Source of the DNA: an uncultured Clostridia bacterium | GTDB taxonomy: Bacteria > Bacillota > Clostridia > Oscillospirales > Ruminococcaceae | Reading direction: 5' to 3' | Length of the DNA stretch: 10,238 nucleotides | Assembly (NCBI GenBank): GCA_945835425.1 | Contig: CAMAJC010000036.1 | Location: 1-10,238, forward strand | Shown: positions 4,688-10,238 of the stretch, in pieces | Position numbering within the stretch: the stretch's first letter is position 1 | Layout of the letters: the number at the start of each line of letters is the position of its first letter | The notes under the pieces: generated by a model | Told to the model about the DNA's origin: nothing | The model's input: only the letters and a program-made list of their open reading frames with translations | Databases searched by the model: none | Made by a program: the position numbers and the translations under genes

Positions 4688-7438
4688 ATGAAAAAGAGAA
4701 TTCTTGCTCTTGCAATGGCAGGCACGACCGCATTTTCCGTTTTTGGTGCGGCGATGGGCGCCGGAGCGGCAAATTCGACTCATGTTGAATTTGACAACGA
4801 CGCATACGTTTCCTATGCGAAACCTGCGCAGACGATCGTTGTCACCGGCACTACCAGCACGACGGAAAAAATCTACATCGACAAGAAAAACCCGACCCAC
4901 GGCACCATGGACGAGGAGCAGCTGGCTGCTTATCTGAAAACCGTCGAGGTGCAGGAAAACTATGTCGGTTACTATTACCTTGCTGATTCGGACGTTTATC
5001 TGAGCGCAGACAGAACCGCTCTGTCGACCGGCGAGAAGGTCGCTGACCTGACCGATGAACAGCTGCAGGACAAGCTCGGTATCAGCATCATCACCGGCGC
5101 AAACGGTGAAAAGACCTATGTCTTCGGCTCTCAGGGACGCAGTACCCTTGCTGAAGCGGTAAAGGACGCCGCAGACGCTGCGGATAACCTCAAATACTAC
5201 TGGAACCAGGAGGGCGGCTGGAGCTTCTCCGAGAAGACTCCCGAGGAATTTGGCAAGCTCTCCACCACCGAATCCTACAAAAAGGACAACATCATTGTTT
5301 CTTCCGATACCACGACCACGGAGGGTGAAAACTCTGTCACCGTCGACGGCGCGGATTACAGCGCATGGAGCTTTGACAGCGCCCTTGACCCGGAGGATAC
5401 CGAAGTGAAGCCCTCCGGCACCGTGTACGCTTACGACTTCTACTACACCAATAACTTTAAGGGCTCTGCCGACGCTATTGCGGACGCATGGAAAAAGGGC
5501 GATACTGAGAAGCTGGTCGCGGCTCTCGGCGTCGGCGAATACGGCGCGGAAACCGGGCTGGGCGTTTATTACAAGGGCGTCCGTCAGGACGTGATCGGCG
5601 ACTGGACCGACTTCCTCGACGAGCTGGCGATCAACGGCGACAACGGCTATTGCGAGACCTATGAGCAGTTTGTCAAGAACTACACCGACCGTTTTTACGA
5701 CGATCCGATTTATGATATCCACACCGGCCAGCTGGTCGGCACCAACAAGGTCGACCTCTACAACATCACCGGCCTGCTGACCGATATCTATGCGCTGAAC
5801 AGCAAGGACGCTTATAGGGACGCCAACACCTCCGAGCTGGTCTACCTGATGCAGCAGTATGACAAGTATATCGGTGGCTACATCGATCCCGACGACGCGG
5901 AGTGCACCGAATGGGGCGAGCTGCTGGCCGATATCCTCGAGTCCGCTTCGGAAGAGGACTTCAAAAAGGCTTCCGACTACAAGAAATATGTCAACAAGGT
6001 CGAAGAGCTGGTCGACGCCTATGAGAGCGCTACCACCGTCAACATGGTCAGCGCCGCTGAGCAGGGCATGTATAAGCTGCTGACCTCCGTGCCCTACACC
6101 TCCGCAGGCGTCGAGAAGGACGGCCTGAGCGAGGAACTGTACAGCCTGTACTTCAACGCAAACAAGCTTCCCTCTACCTATCAGCTGGAGGATGCGGTTT
6201 CCGGCAACGGCAAGCTGAATAACTACGCATACAATACAAACAAGAACACCTTCGCCCTCTATCCCATGGCAGACTACGCCGAAAAGGGCAACGCAAACGC
6301 TGTTTTTGGCGGCAACACCGGTACGGAGGAATACCTTGACGGCGCGACCACCGATGAATATCAGTGGTTCTACAACGTCTACGAGCTGGCTGCAAAGATG
6401 TACAGCACCAACAAGTACCAGGGCTCCATCGACGCTGTGACCGAGGCGCTGTCTGACGCGGTTGACGCTCTCGAAGTTACCACCTCTCCTGCCGGTTCCC
6501 AGGTTCTCGCCAAGGAAGAGGTCATGGACAAATACGCCGATAAGATCGAGTCGGACTACAACGCAGTCTACTACGCAAACTACGAGAAGGCTTACGACTT
6601 CGCTGAAAACGGCGCCGAGGGCAAATATCAGACCCGGATCGCCGCACAGATCGTCGAGATCGCCGGCGGTGCGCTCACCTGGCAGGGCACGCAGGTCACG
6701 GTCACCAAGAACATGATCAAGGAACTCAGCGCCGCCATCAAGGAAGGCAAGCAGGCTCTCGACTCCATCAAGAACGACGGCAGCTACAACGCCGCGCAGA
6801 TCACCGCCCTGAACAAGGCAATCGCTTCCGCACAGGATCTGGTCGACCTCTACGAGGGCAGCTACAGCACCTCCAAGACCTATCAGTCGGTCAACAAAAA
6901 CTACACCAAAGCAGTCGGCGATAAGGACCAGATGGTCGTTTCGGACATCGAAGCGGCAATCGAGGGCATCGACGCTGCGATCAATTACTCCTCTGTCGTC
7001 CAGGGCTGGAGCAAGAATCCTGCCGGAGAGTGGCAGTACGGCACCGAGGACGGCTATCTCAATGACGGCTGGCACAAGATCAGCTCCGTCTGGTACTTCT
7101 TCGACGAGGACGGCACTGCAAAACAGTCCGAATGGATGAAGGAAAACGGCAAGTGGTACTGGTTCAACTCCAACTGCGGCGCAGCTTACGGCTGGGCGAA
7201 GATCAGCGGCGAATGGTACTACTTCGGCGGCGACAACGCTATGGTCACCGGCTGGAAGAAGGTAGACGGCAACTGGTACTACATGGCTTCCTCCGGCAAG
7301 ATGGTCACCGGCTGGTGCCAGATCGGCGGCGAGTGGTACTACTTCTCCAAGGAGTCCAACTCCCTCGGCCAGATGCTCAGCAGCACCACAACTCCCGACG
7401 GCTATACGGTTGATGCCAACGGCGTCTGGGTAAAATAA
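4688..7438 (+). CDS. Large secreted protein with C-terminal cell-wall-binding repeats
   Basis: This 916-aa protein starts with a Sec signal peptide: KKR, a hydrophobic core, and AxA-type cleavage near residues 27-28. The mature body (29-769) is acidic, rich in Tyr, Asp, Asn and Ala, and not recognised. Its last part has helical segments, and residues 705-766 resemble a FIVAR-type three-helix module (ALNKAIASAQDLVDLY, then IEAAIEGIDAAI). The C-terminus (773-895) carries six aromatic repeats of about 20 residues with tryptophans at 774, 795, 816, 836, 856 and 876 and blocks such as GEWYYF. These are choline-binding/cell-wall-binding type repeats, which hold proteins non-covalently on wall polymers. 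There is no LPxTG motif. Codons are strongly biased to C-ending forms, suggesting abundant expression. No catalytic motif was found, so adhesion or a structural surface role is only a guess. Confidence 0.85.
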   Translation: MKKRILALAMAGTTAFSVFGAAMGAGAANSTHVEFDNDAYVSYAKPAQTIVVTGTTSTTEKIYIDKKNPTHGTMDEEQLAAYLKTVEVQENYVGYYYLADSDVYLSADRTALSTGEKVADLTDEQLQDKLGISIITGANGEKTYVFGSQGRSTLAEAVKDAADAADNLKYYWNQEGGWSFSEKTPEEFGKLSTTESYKKDNIIVSSDTTTTEGENSVTVDGADYSAWSFDSALDPEDTEVKPSGTVYAYDFYYTNNFKGSADAIADAWKKGDTEKLVAALGVGEYGAETGLGVYYKGVRQDVIGDWTDFLDELAINGDNGYCETYEQFVKNYTDRFYDDPIYDIHTGQLVGTNKVDLYNITGLLTDIYALNSKDAYRDANTSELVYLMQQYDKYIGGYIDPDDAECTEWGELLADILESASEEDFKKASDYKKYVNKVEELVDAYESATTVNMVSAAEQGMYKLLTSVPYTSAGVEKDGLSEELYSLYFNANKLPSTYQLEDAVSGNGKLNNYAYNTNKNTFALYPMADYAEKGNANAVFGGNTGTEEYLDGATTDEYQWFYNVYELAAKMYSTNKYQGSIDAVTEALSDAVDALEVTTSPAGSQVLAKEEVMDKYADKIESDYNAVYYANYEKAYDFAENGAEGKYQTRIAAQIVEIAGGALTWQGTQVTVTKNMIKELSAAIKEGKQALDSIKNDGSYNAAQITALNKAIASAQDLVDLYEGSYSTSKTYQSVNKNYTKAVGDKDQMVVSDIEAAIEGIDAAINYSSVVQGWSKNPAGEWQYGTEDGYLNDGWHKISSVWYFFDEDGTAKQSEWMKENGKWYWFNSNCGAAYGWAKISGEWYYFGGDNAMVTGWKKVDGNWYYMASSGKMVTGWCQIGGEWYYFSKESNSLGQMLSSTTTPDGYTVDANGVWVK

Positions 7439-7460
7439 GCTATCCTCTCTTTCTCTGATT

Positions 7461-7491
7461 ATTCCGGCAGACGTTTGGCGCCTGCCGGGAT
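7461..7491 (+). terminator. Hairpin after the surface-protein gene (weak terminator)
   Basis: ATTCCGGCAG (7461-7470) pairs with CTGCCGGGAT (7482-7491), with one wobble, 23 bp after the stop codon. No run of T follows directly; a second small GGG/CCC hairpin and TAATTTTT come 10-30 bp later. It is a likely 3' end of the surface-protein mRNA but not a classic terminator. Confidence 0.4.
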
Positions 7492-7542
7492 AAGACAGGG
7501 TTTGTTCCCCTAATTTTTGCTAGACCTCGCTCCATAAATAGA

Positions 7543-7626
7543 CTCTAAAGCCCTTTCCAGACTGTTGGCAGCCAAAAACCCTTTCCGTGCTGCCTCACGG
7601 CAACAGGAGAGGGTTTTAGAGTTTTT
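7543..7626. repeat. Long imperfect inverted repeat with T-run
   Basis: CTCTAAAGCCCTTTCC (7543-7558) is complementary to GGAGAGGGTTTTAGAG (7606-7621) with two G-T wobbles. Inside, TGTTG (7563-7567) pairs with CAACA (7601-7605), and CCGTG (7585-7589) with CACGG (7596-7600). Five T follow at 7622-7626. The element could serve as a + strand terminator for the surface-protein gene or be a small palindromic insertion. No coding capacity is seen. Confidence 0.5.
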
Positions 7627-7654
7627 GTGGTCAGTTTATGAGGGCTTGCTTTTT

Positions 7655-7855
7655 CCCGATGATAGTGCGGCCATCGGGGATAATGACAAAAAAGTTTTCG
7701 CCAGCCTTTTTCAAAAGGCTGAACGTAACCCCTTGAAGCTGCCGATAAGCACCATTTACCCGGTTATAGATGTAGGTGATGTTTTACCCTATGCGCTCCG
7801 CAACCTTTCGGTTGCTGCGAGTTTTTTCAAAACTCGACGTTTTCCAAAGGAAAAC
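7655..7855. repeat. Cluster of perfect short hairpins in non-coding DNA
   Basis: Five perfect palindromes occur in 200 bp: CCCGATG/CATCGGG (7655-7678), CAGCCTTTT/AAAAGGCTG (7702-7721), GCAACC/GGTTGC (7800-7815), CGAGTTTT/AAAACTCG (7818-7836) and GTTTTCC/GGAAAAC (7839-7855). The last three have loops of 3-4 nt and are separated by only 2 nt each. An open frame covering 7565-7885 exists, but it has no Shine-Dalgarno and is built of these palindromes, so the whole 490-bp gap is read as non-coding. The family is not recognised. Confidence 0.55.
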
Positions 7856-7873
7856 TGCAGCCGCCCAAAACAT

Positions 7874-7920
7874 GATAAAAAATAAATCCCTCTGCCCTTA
7901 CAGGACAGAGGGATTTATAA
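7874..7920 (-). terminator. Rho-independent terminator of the GH30 gene
   Basis: A perfect 13-bp stem pairs 7882-7894 with 7906-7918 (ATAAATCCCTCTG on the + strand), with an 11-nt loop. On the - strand it is followed by TTTTTTATC. It begins 10 bp after the GH30 stop codon. The + strand side lacks a good T-run, so it mainly serves the - strand gene. Confidence 0.8.
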
Positions 7921-7928
7921 GTTACCGA

Positions 7929-9422
7929 TTATTCAGTGATAATAGCAGTTGCGATGGAAGAAGGAGCCATCTTAAACCGGGCCAGCTTGCCGCAGATGCG
8001 GACGTTGACCGGCAGTTCTTCCTCGGTTCTGTTCAGCATAACGACTGCGATAGAGCCGTCAGGGTTGCGGACAGCGGTCGCTTCCAGCTTGTCGGTGTAC
8101 TGGCTGTGGCCGATGCGGACAGCACCCGGCTGGATATAGCGGGAGAACTGGCCGATATAGTAGTAGGAAACGTGCTTTTCATAGCCGCCCTTGCCGTCGA
8201 GCATGATCGGTGCGCCGCAGTAGTTGCCGACGTGGTTCGGGCCGCCCTTTTCATCGAGGTACATATTCCAGTCGATGAAGGAGTTCATGCCGGCATTCAG
8301 GTTGCCGATCATGTCGTGGGCATAGCGCTGGCCAAAGTTGATTTCAGTCTGGTCGCCGGAGTTGGAGTATTCGACGCAGCCTTCCGAGAACATCAGCTTC
8401 TTATCGGGGAATGCGTCATGAGTCATCTGGACGGCGTCAAAGTGGTCGCCGCTGTACCAGTGGAAGGCAACGCCGTCGACCATCGGGTCGGTGACAGCGT
8501 CGATGGTGTCGGATGCGCGCTCAAAGATGCGCTCCTTGTTGTGGTCCCAGATATAGATTTTAACCTTGTCAATAAGACCCGCTTTTTCCATCTCGGGATA
8601 GAGGTGGTCGCGCAGGAATACCTTTTCTTCCTCGGCGGTCCACTGGCAGGAATCCCAGGGAGTAGCGGCCATGGCTTCATTCTGGACGGAAACCCATTTG
8701 ACCGGGATGCCTTCATCGAGGTAGCCCTGGATGTACTTGGTCATGTATCTTGCCCAGTTGGGGTAGAACTCGGGCTTTAAGTGGCCGCCGAAGCAGCGGG
8801 TGCCGCCGTCGGACGGGTTTTCCAGCGCTTCAAGCATATGGGCGACCATCGGGTTTGCGGCCTTGATCTCGGTGTCGGACAGTTCGGGCGGGAACATTTT
8901 GCGCAGATCCTCCGGGCTGCCCATGTTTTTCAGCATCTGGGACGGATATTTCCACTCAGCAGGCGGAGACCAGGGCGAAAGCAGGACGGACAGCGGCTTG
9001 TCGGAAGCAGCCATGGCGTCTTTGATCGCGGGGATGATGTATTTGCGGTCGCGCTCGAGGGTGAAGGTGGCGAAATCGGGGTCGCCGTTTACGTCCGCAA
9101 CAGCCTGATACATGCCGAGCGAGAAGTCGCAGCTGTCGATATGGGTGCGCAGGATGGTGGCGTTATTGCCGCCTTCGCCGAAATATGCGTCAATCGCAGC
9201 TTTCCGATCCGCAGCGGACAGCTTGGACAGGGCATAACCGGCAGCCTCGGTCATCGCGCCGCCGAAGCCGTCGATGGTCTGATAAGCAACCTGCGGATAG
9301 ACGTTCAAAACCTGCATTTCCACAGCGCGGGGTTCGGCGGATTCCTCGGTCACCGCTACATCTTCCTGCGCCTGGACGATTTTTGTGTCTTCCCACAGGG
9401 TTTTGTACAGCGTCATTTTCAT
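7929..9422 (-). CDS. GH30 family glycoside hydrolase (beta-glucosidase/glucosylceramidase type)
   Basis: This 497-aa enzyme belongs to glycoside hydrolase family 30, retaining enzymes with a (beta/alpha)8 barrel and a beta-sandwich. The hallmark start QTIDGFGGAMTEAAG is at 48-62, and LSPWSPPAEWK at 148-158. The acid/base glutamate is E249 in VQNEA, and the nucleophile is E347 in LMFSEGC, the same arrangement as E235 and E340 of human glucocerebrosidase. The C-terminal 60-70 residues (VVMLNRTEEELPVNV) fit the sandwich domain. There is no signal peptide or membrane segment, so it should act in the cytoplasm on imported oligosaccharides or glucosides; the exact linkage (beta-glucoside, beta-1,6-glucan, beta-xyloside) cannot be read. 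ATG 9422 is chosen because AAAGGAG is 10 nt upstream; ATG 9416 would be 16 nt away. No transporter or regulator gene lies beside it. Confidence 0.9.
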   Translation of the reverse strand: MKMTLYKTLWEDTKIVQAQEDVAVTEESAEPRAVEMQVLNVYPQVAYQTIDGFGGAMTEAAGYALSKLSAADRKAAIDAYFGEGGNNATILRTHIDSCDFSLGMYQAVADVNGDPDFATFTLERDRKYIIPAIKDAMAASDKPLSVLLSPWSPPAEWKYPSQMLKNMGSPEDLRKMFPPELSDTEIKAANPMVAHMLEALENPSDGGTRCFGGHLKPEFYPNWARYMTKYIQGYLDEGIPVKWVSVQNEAMAATPWDSCQWTAEEEKVFLRDHLYPEMEKAGLIDKVKIYIWDHNKERIFERASDTIDAVTDPMVDGVAFHWYSGDHFDAVQMTHDAFPDKKLMFSEGCVEYSNSGDQTEINFGQRYAHDMIGNLNAGMNSFIDWNMYLDEKGGPNHVGNYCGAPIMLDGKGGYEKHVSYYYIGQFSRYIQPGAVRIGHSQYTDKLEATAVRNPDGSIAVVMLNRTEEELPVNVRICGKLARFKMAPSSIATAIITE

Positions 9423-9447
9423 AGGGGATACACTCCTTTGTTAAATG

Positions 9448-9476
9448 ATTATCTAAGGAAGCTCTGATTTATTAAA
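9448..9476 (-). promoter_or_regulatory. Tentative promoter of the GH30 gene
   Basis: On the - strand TTTAAT (9476-9471) and GATAAT (9453-9448) are 17 nt apart. The -10 box is good and the -35 box poor. The predicted start gives a leader of only about 19 nt, with AAAGGAG close to its 5' end. Most of this site lies in the end of the palindromic element 9455-9559. Read-through from the acetyltransferase gene is the alternative. Confidence 0.3.
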
Positions 9477-9559
9477 CTCTGTTTCCTTCCGGAGACGCAT
9501 TCATGCGGCTTTTTCCCCGCCGAAGGCGGGGAAAAAGCTTTTAAACAGAGACTCCCTAA
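9455..9559. repeat. MITE-like palindromic element, about 105 bp
   Basis: The ends are imperfect inverted repeats: TAAGGAAGCTCTGATTTA at the left resembles the reverse complement of the right end, which reads TTAGGGAGTCTCTGTTTAA. CTCTGTTT (9477-9484) pairs exactly with AAACAGAG (9543-9550). Inside are CGCAT-TC-ATGCG (9496-9507) and a perfect 14-bp stem, GCTTTTTCCCCGCC (9508-9521) with 9525-9538, loop GAA. It has no coding capacity. It looks like a miniature inverted-repeat element, but a target-site duplication is not certain. Confidence 0.5.
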
Positions 9560-9574
9560 AAGCCCGGTTTCGAT

Positions 9575-9635
9575 AGAATCTGCTGCGAAGCGGCGGGATG
9601 AGGGCATCCCGCCCTACATTTTTTTGACAGATTCT
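9575..9635. repeat. 61-bp nested inverted repeat
   Basis: The outer arms AGAATCTG (9575-9582) and CAGATTCT (9628-9635) are perfect. The inner arms GGCGGGATG (9592-9600) and CATCCCGCC (9605-9613) are also perfect, around an AGGG loop. Seven T at 9619-9625 lie 5 nt after the inner stem on the + strand. It resembles short GC-rich palindromes scattered between genes in gut Firmicutes, though that is from memory and not checked. On the - strand it has no T-run, so it is not an obvious terminator for the acetyltransferase gene. Confidence 0.55.
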
Positions 9636-9654
9636 TTCGGCGGACTTATATACC

Positions 9655-10155
9655 TTATTCCTGTCCTGCCAGTTTGGTCAGGGCGTCGCCGGTGACCCGG
9701 TACATCGTCCAGTCCTCCATCGGGACTGCGCCCATGCTCTTATAAAACCGGATGGACGGCTCGTTCCAGTCAAGGCAGCTCCATTCAAACCGTCCGCAGT
9801 CTTCCTCGACCGCGATCCGCGCCAGGGTCTGCAAAAGGCTCTTGCCGATGCCTTTGCCGCGCATCTCCGGCTTTACAAACAGGTCCTCCAGATACAGCCC
9901 CTTTTTCGCCAGCCAGGTGGAGTAGTTATAAAAATAAAGGGAAAAGCCCGCAGGCTCACCGTCATATTCCGCAATCAGCACCTTTGCCTCTCCGCGGTCG
10001 AAGATCGATTCCTCCAGCATCGGGACAGTCGCGTGGCAGCACTCCGGCATATGCTCATAAATTGCCAGCCCCATGATCAGGTCGGCAATGGCCGGGGCAT
10101 CGCTCCGCACAGCCCTGCGGATCGACAGGCTGCCTTTCTGCAGCAGATATTCCAT
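9655..10155 (-). CDS. GNAT acetyltransferase, spermidine/thialysine (SAT1/SAT2) type
   Basis: This 166-aa cytoplasmic enzyme is a GNAT protein close in pattern to eukaryotic SAT1/SAT2 (polyamine and thialysine N-acetyltransferases) and their bacterial relatives. Seen directly: FSLYFYNYSTWLAKKGLYLE (71-90), then DLFVKPEMRGKGIGKSLL (91-108) with the acetyl-CoA loop RGKGIG (99-104), and a C-terminal DWNEPSIRFYKSMGA (129-143), which matches the WNEPSI-FY block of the SAT group. The start is ATG 10155 with AAGGAGG 9 nt upstream. Length is normal. The likely role is acetylation of polyamines or related lysine analogues, but many bacterial members are uncharacterised, so the substrate is inferred. 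Its own promoter lies upstream; the GH30 gene follows on the same strand after 232 bp holding two palindromic elements. Confidence 0.88.
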   Translation of the reverse strand: MEYLLQKGSLSIRRAVRSDAPAIADLIMGLAIYEHMPECCHATVPMLEESIFDRGEAKVLIAEYDGEPAGFSLYFYNYSTWLAKKGLYLEDLFVKPEMRGKGIGKSLLQTLARIAVEEDCGRFEWSCLDWNEPSIRFYKSMGAVPMEDWTMYRVTGDALTKLAGQE

Positions 10156-10187
10156 AGGATAAGTCCTCCTTATACACTCATAATACC

Positions 10188-10216
10188 ATGATACCCTTTT
10201 TTTATGGAAATGTAAA
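10188..10216 (-). promoter_or_regulatory. Sigma-A promoter of the SAT-type acetyltransferase gene
   Basis: On the - strand TTTACA (10216-10211) and TATCAT (10193-10188) are 17 nt apart. The leader is about 25-30 nt and carries the AAGGAGG ribosome binding site. No other gene is visible between 10156 and the right end of the window. Confidence 0.65.
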
Positions 10217-10238
10217 TAGATAAAACCGGGTTTGTGGT

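Noticed and set aside
4649..7075. An 808-codon open frame on the - strand opposite the surface-protein gene
   Set aside because: It mirrors the C-ending codon bias of the + strand gene. The + strand frame has a signal peptide, wall-binding repeats, promoter and ribosome binding site; the antisense product is a low-complexity Val/Leu/Gly-rich sequence with no domain.
7655..7855. CRISPR-like array
   Set aside because: The palindromes differ in sequence and there are no constant repeats with regular unique spacers, nor any cas gene.
7565..7885. A 106-codon + strand frame in the hairpin-rich gap
   Set aside because: It starts at TTG without a Shine-Dalgarno sequence, runs across several perfect palindromes, and shows no recognisable domain.
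7776..8780. A 334-codon + strand frame and a 228-codon frame (8781-9467) opposite GH30
   Set aside because: Both are antisense to a GH30 gene with intact catalytic motifs and have no domain or start signal of their own.

Overview
The window looks like chromosomal DNA of a Gram-positive gut-type clostridium, probably in the Oscillospiraceae/Ruminococcaceae range. That placement is an inference from moderate GC genes in AT-rich spacers, strong Shine-Dalgarno sites, consensus sigma-A promoters with 17-nt spacers, an xpaC-telA pair, a surface protein with choline-binding-type repeats, and palindrome-rich intergenic DNA. No rRNA, tRNA, CRISPR array, transposase, integrase or phage gene was seen.

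Layout. Positions 1-95 hold three small hairpins separated by a repeated GTGAAG spacer, then a terminator that closes an upstream unit. On the + strand follow a GNAT acetyltransferase (193-702) and a small P-loop kinase-like protein (769-1272), each with its own promoter, then a terminator. The next unit is an xpaC-telA operon: a 488-aa membrane-anchored XpaC-type protein (1469-2935, TTG start) and a 380-aa TelA/YaaN-type protein (2992-4134), with a promoter before and a terminator after. A 553-bp AT-rich region carries an extended -10 promoter for a 916-aa secreted protein (4688-7438). It has a signal peptide, a large unrecognised body and six C-terminal cell-wall-binding repeats.

Positions 7439-7928 are non-coding and unusually rich in perfect short hairpins. 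On the - strand lie a family GH30 glycoside hydrolase without a signal peptide (7929-9422) and a polyamine/thialysine-type GNAT acetyltransferase (9655-10155). The 232 bp between them hold two compact palindromic elements, one MITE-like and one 61-bp nested inverted repeat.

The genes do not form one pathway. The coherent units are xpaC-telA (an envelope or stress function, poorly understood in the family) and the highly expressed-looking surface protein. The best candidates for new biology are the multi-domain XpaC protein, a short motif shared by the XpaC C-terminus and the TelA N-terminus, the unrecognised body of the 916-aa protein, and the hairpin arrays. No clear defence or mobile system was found.
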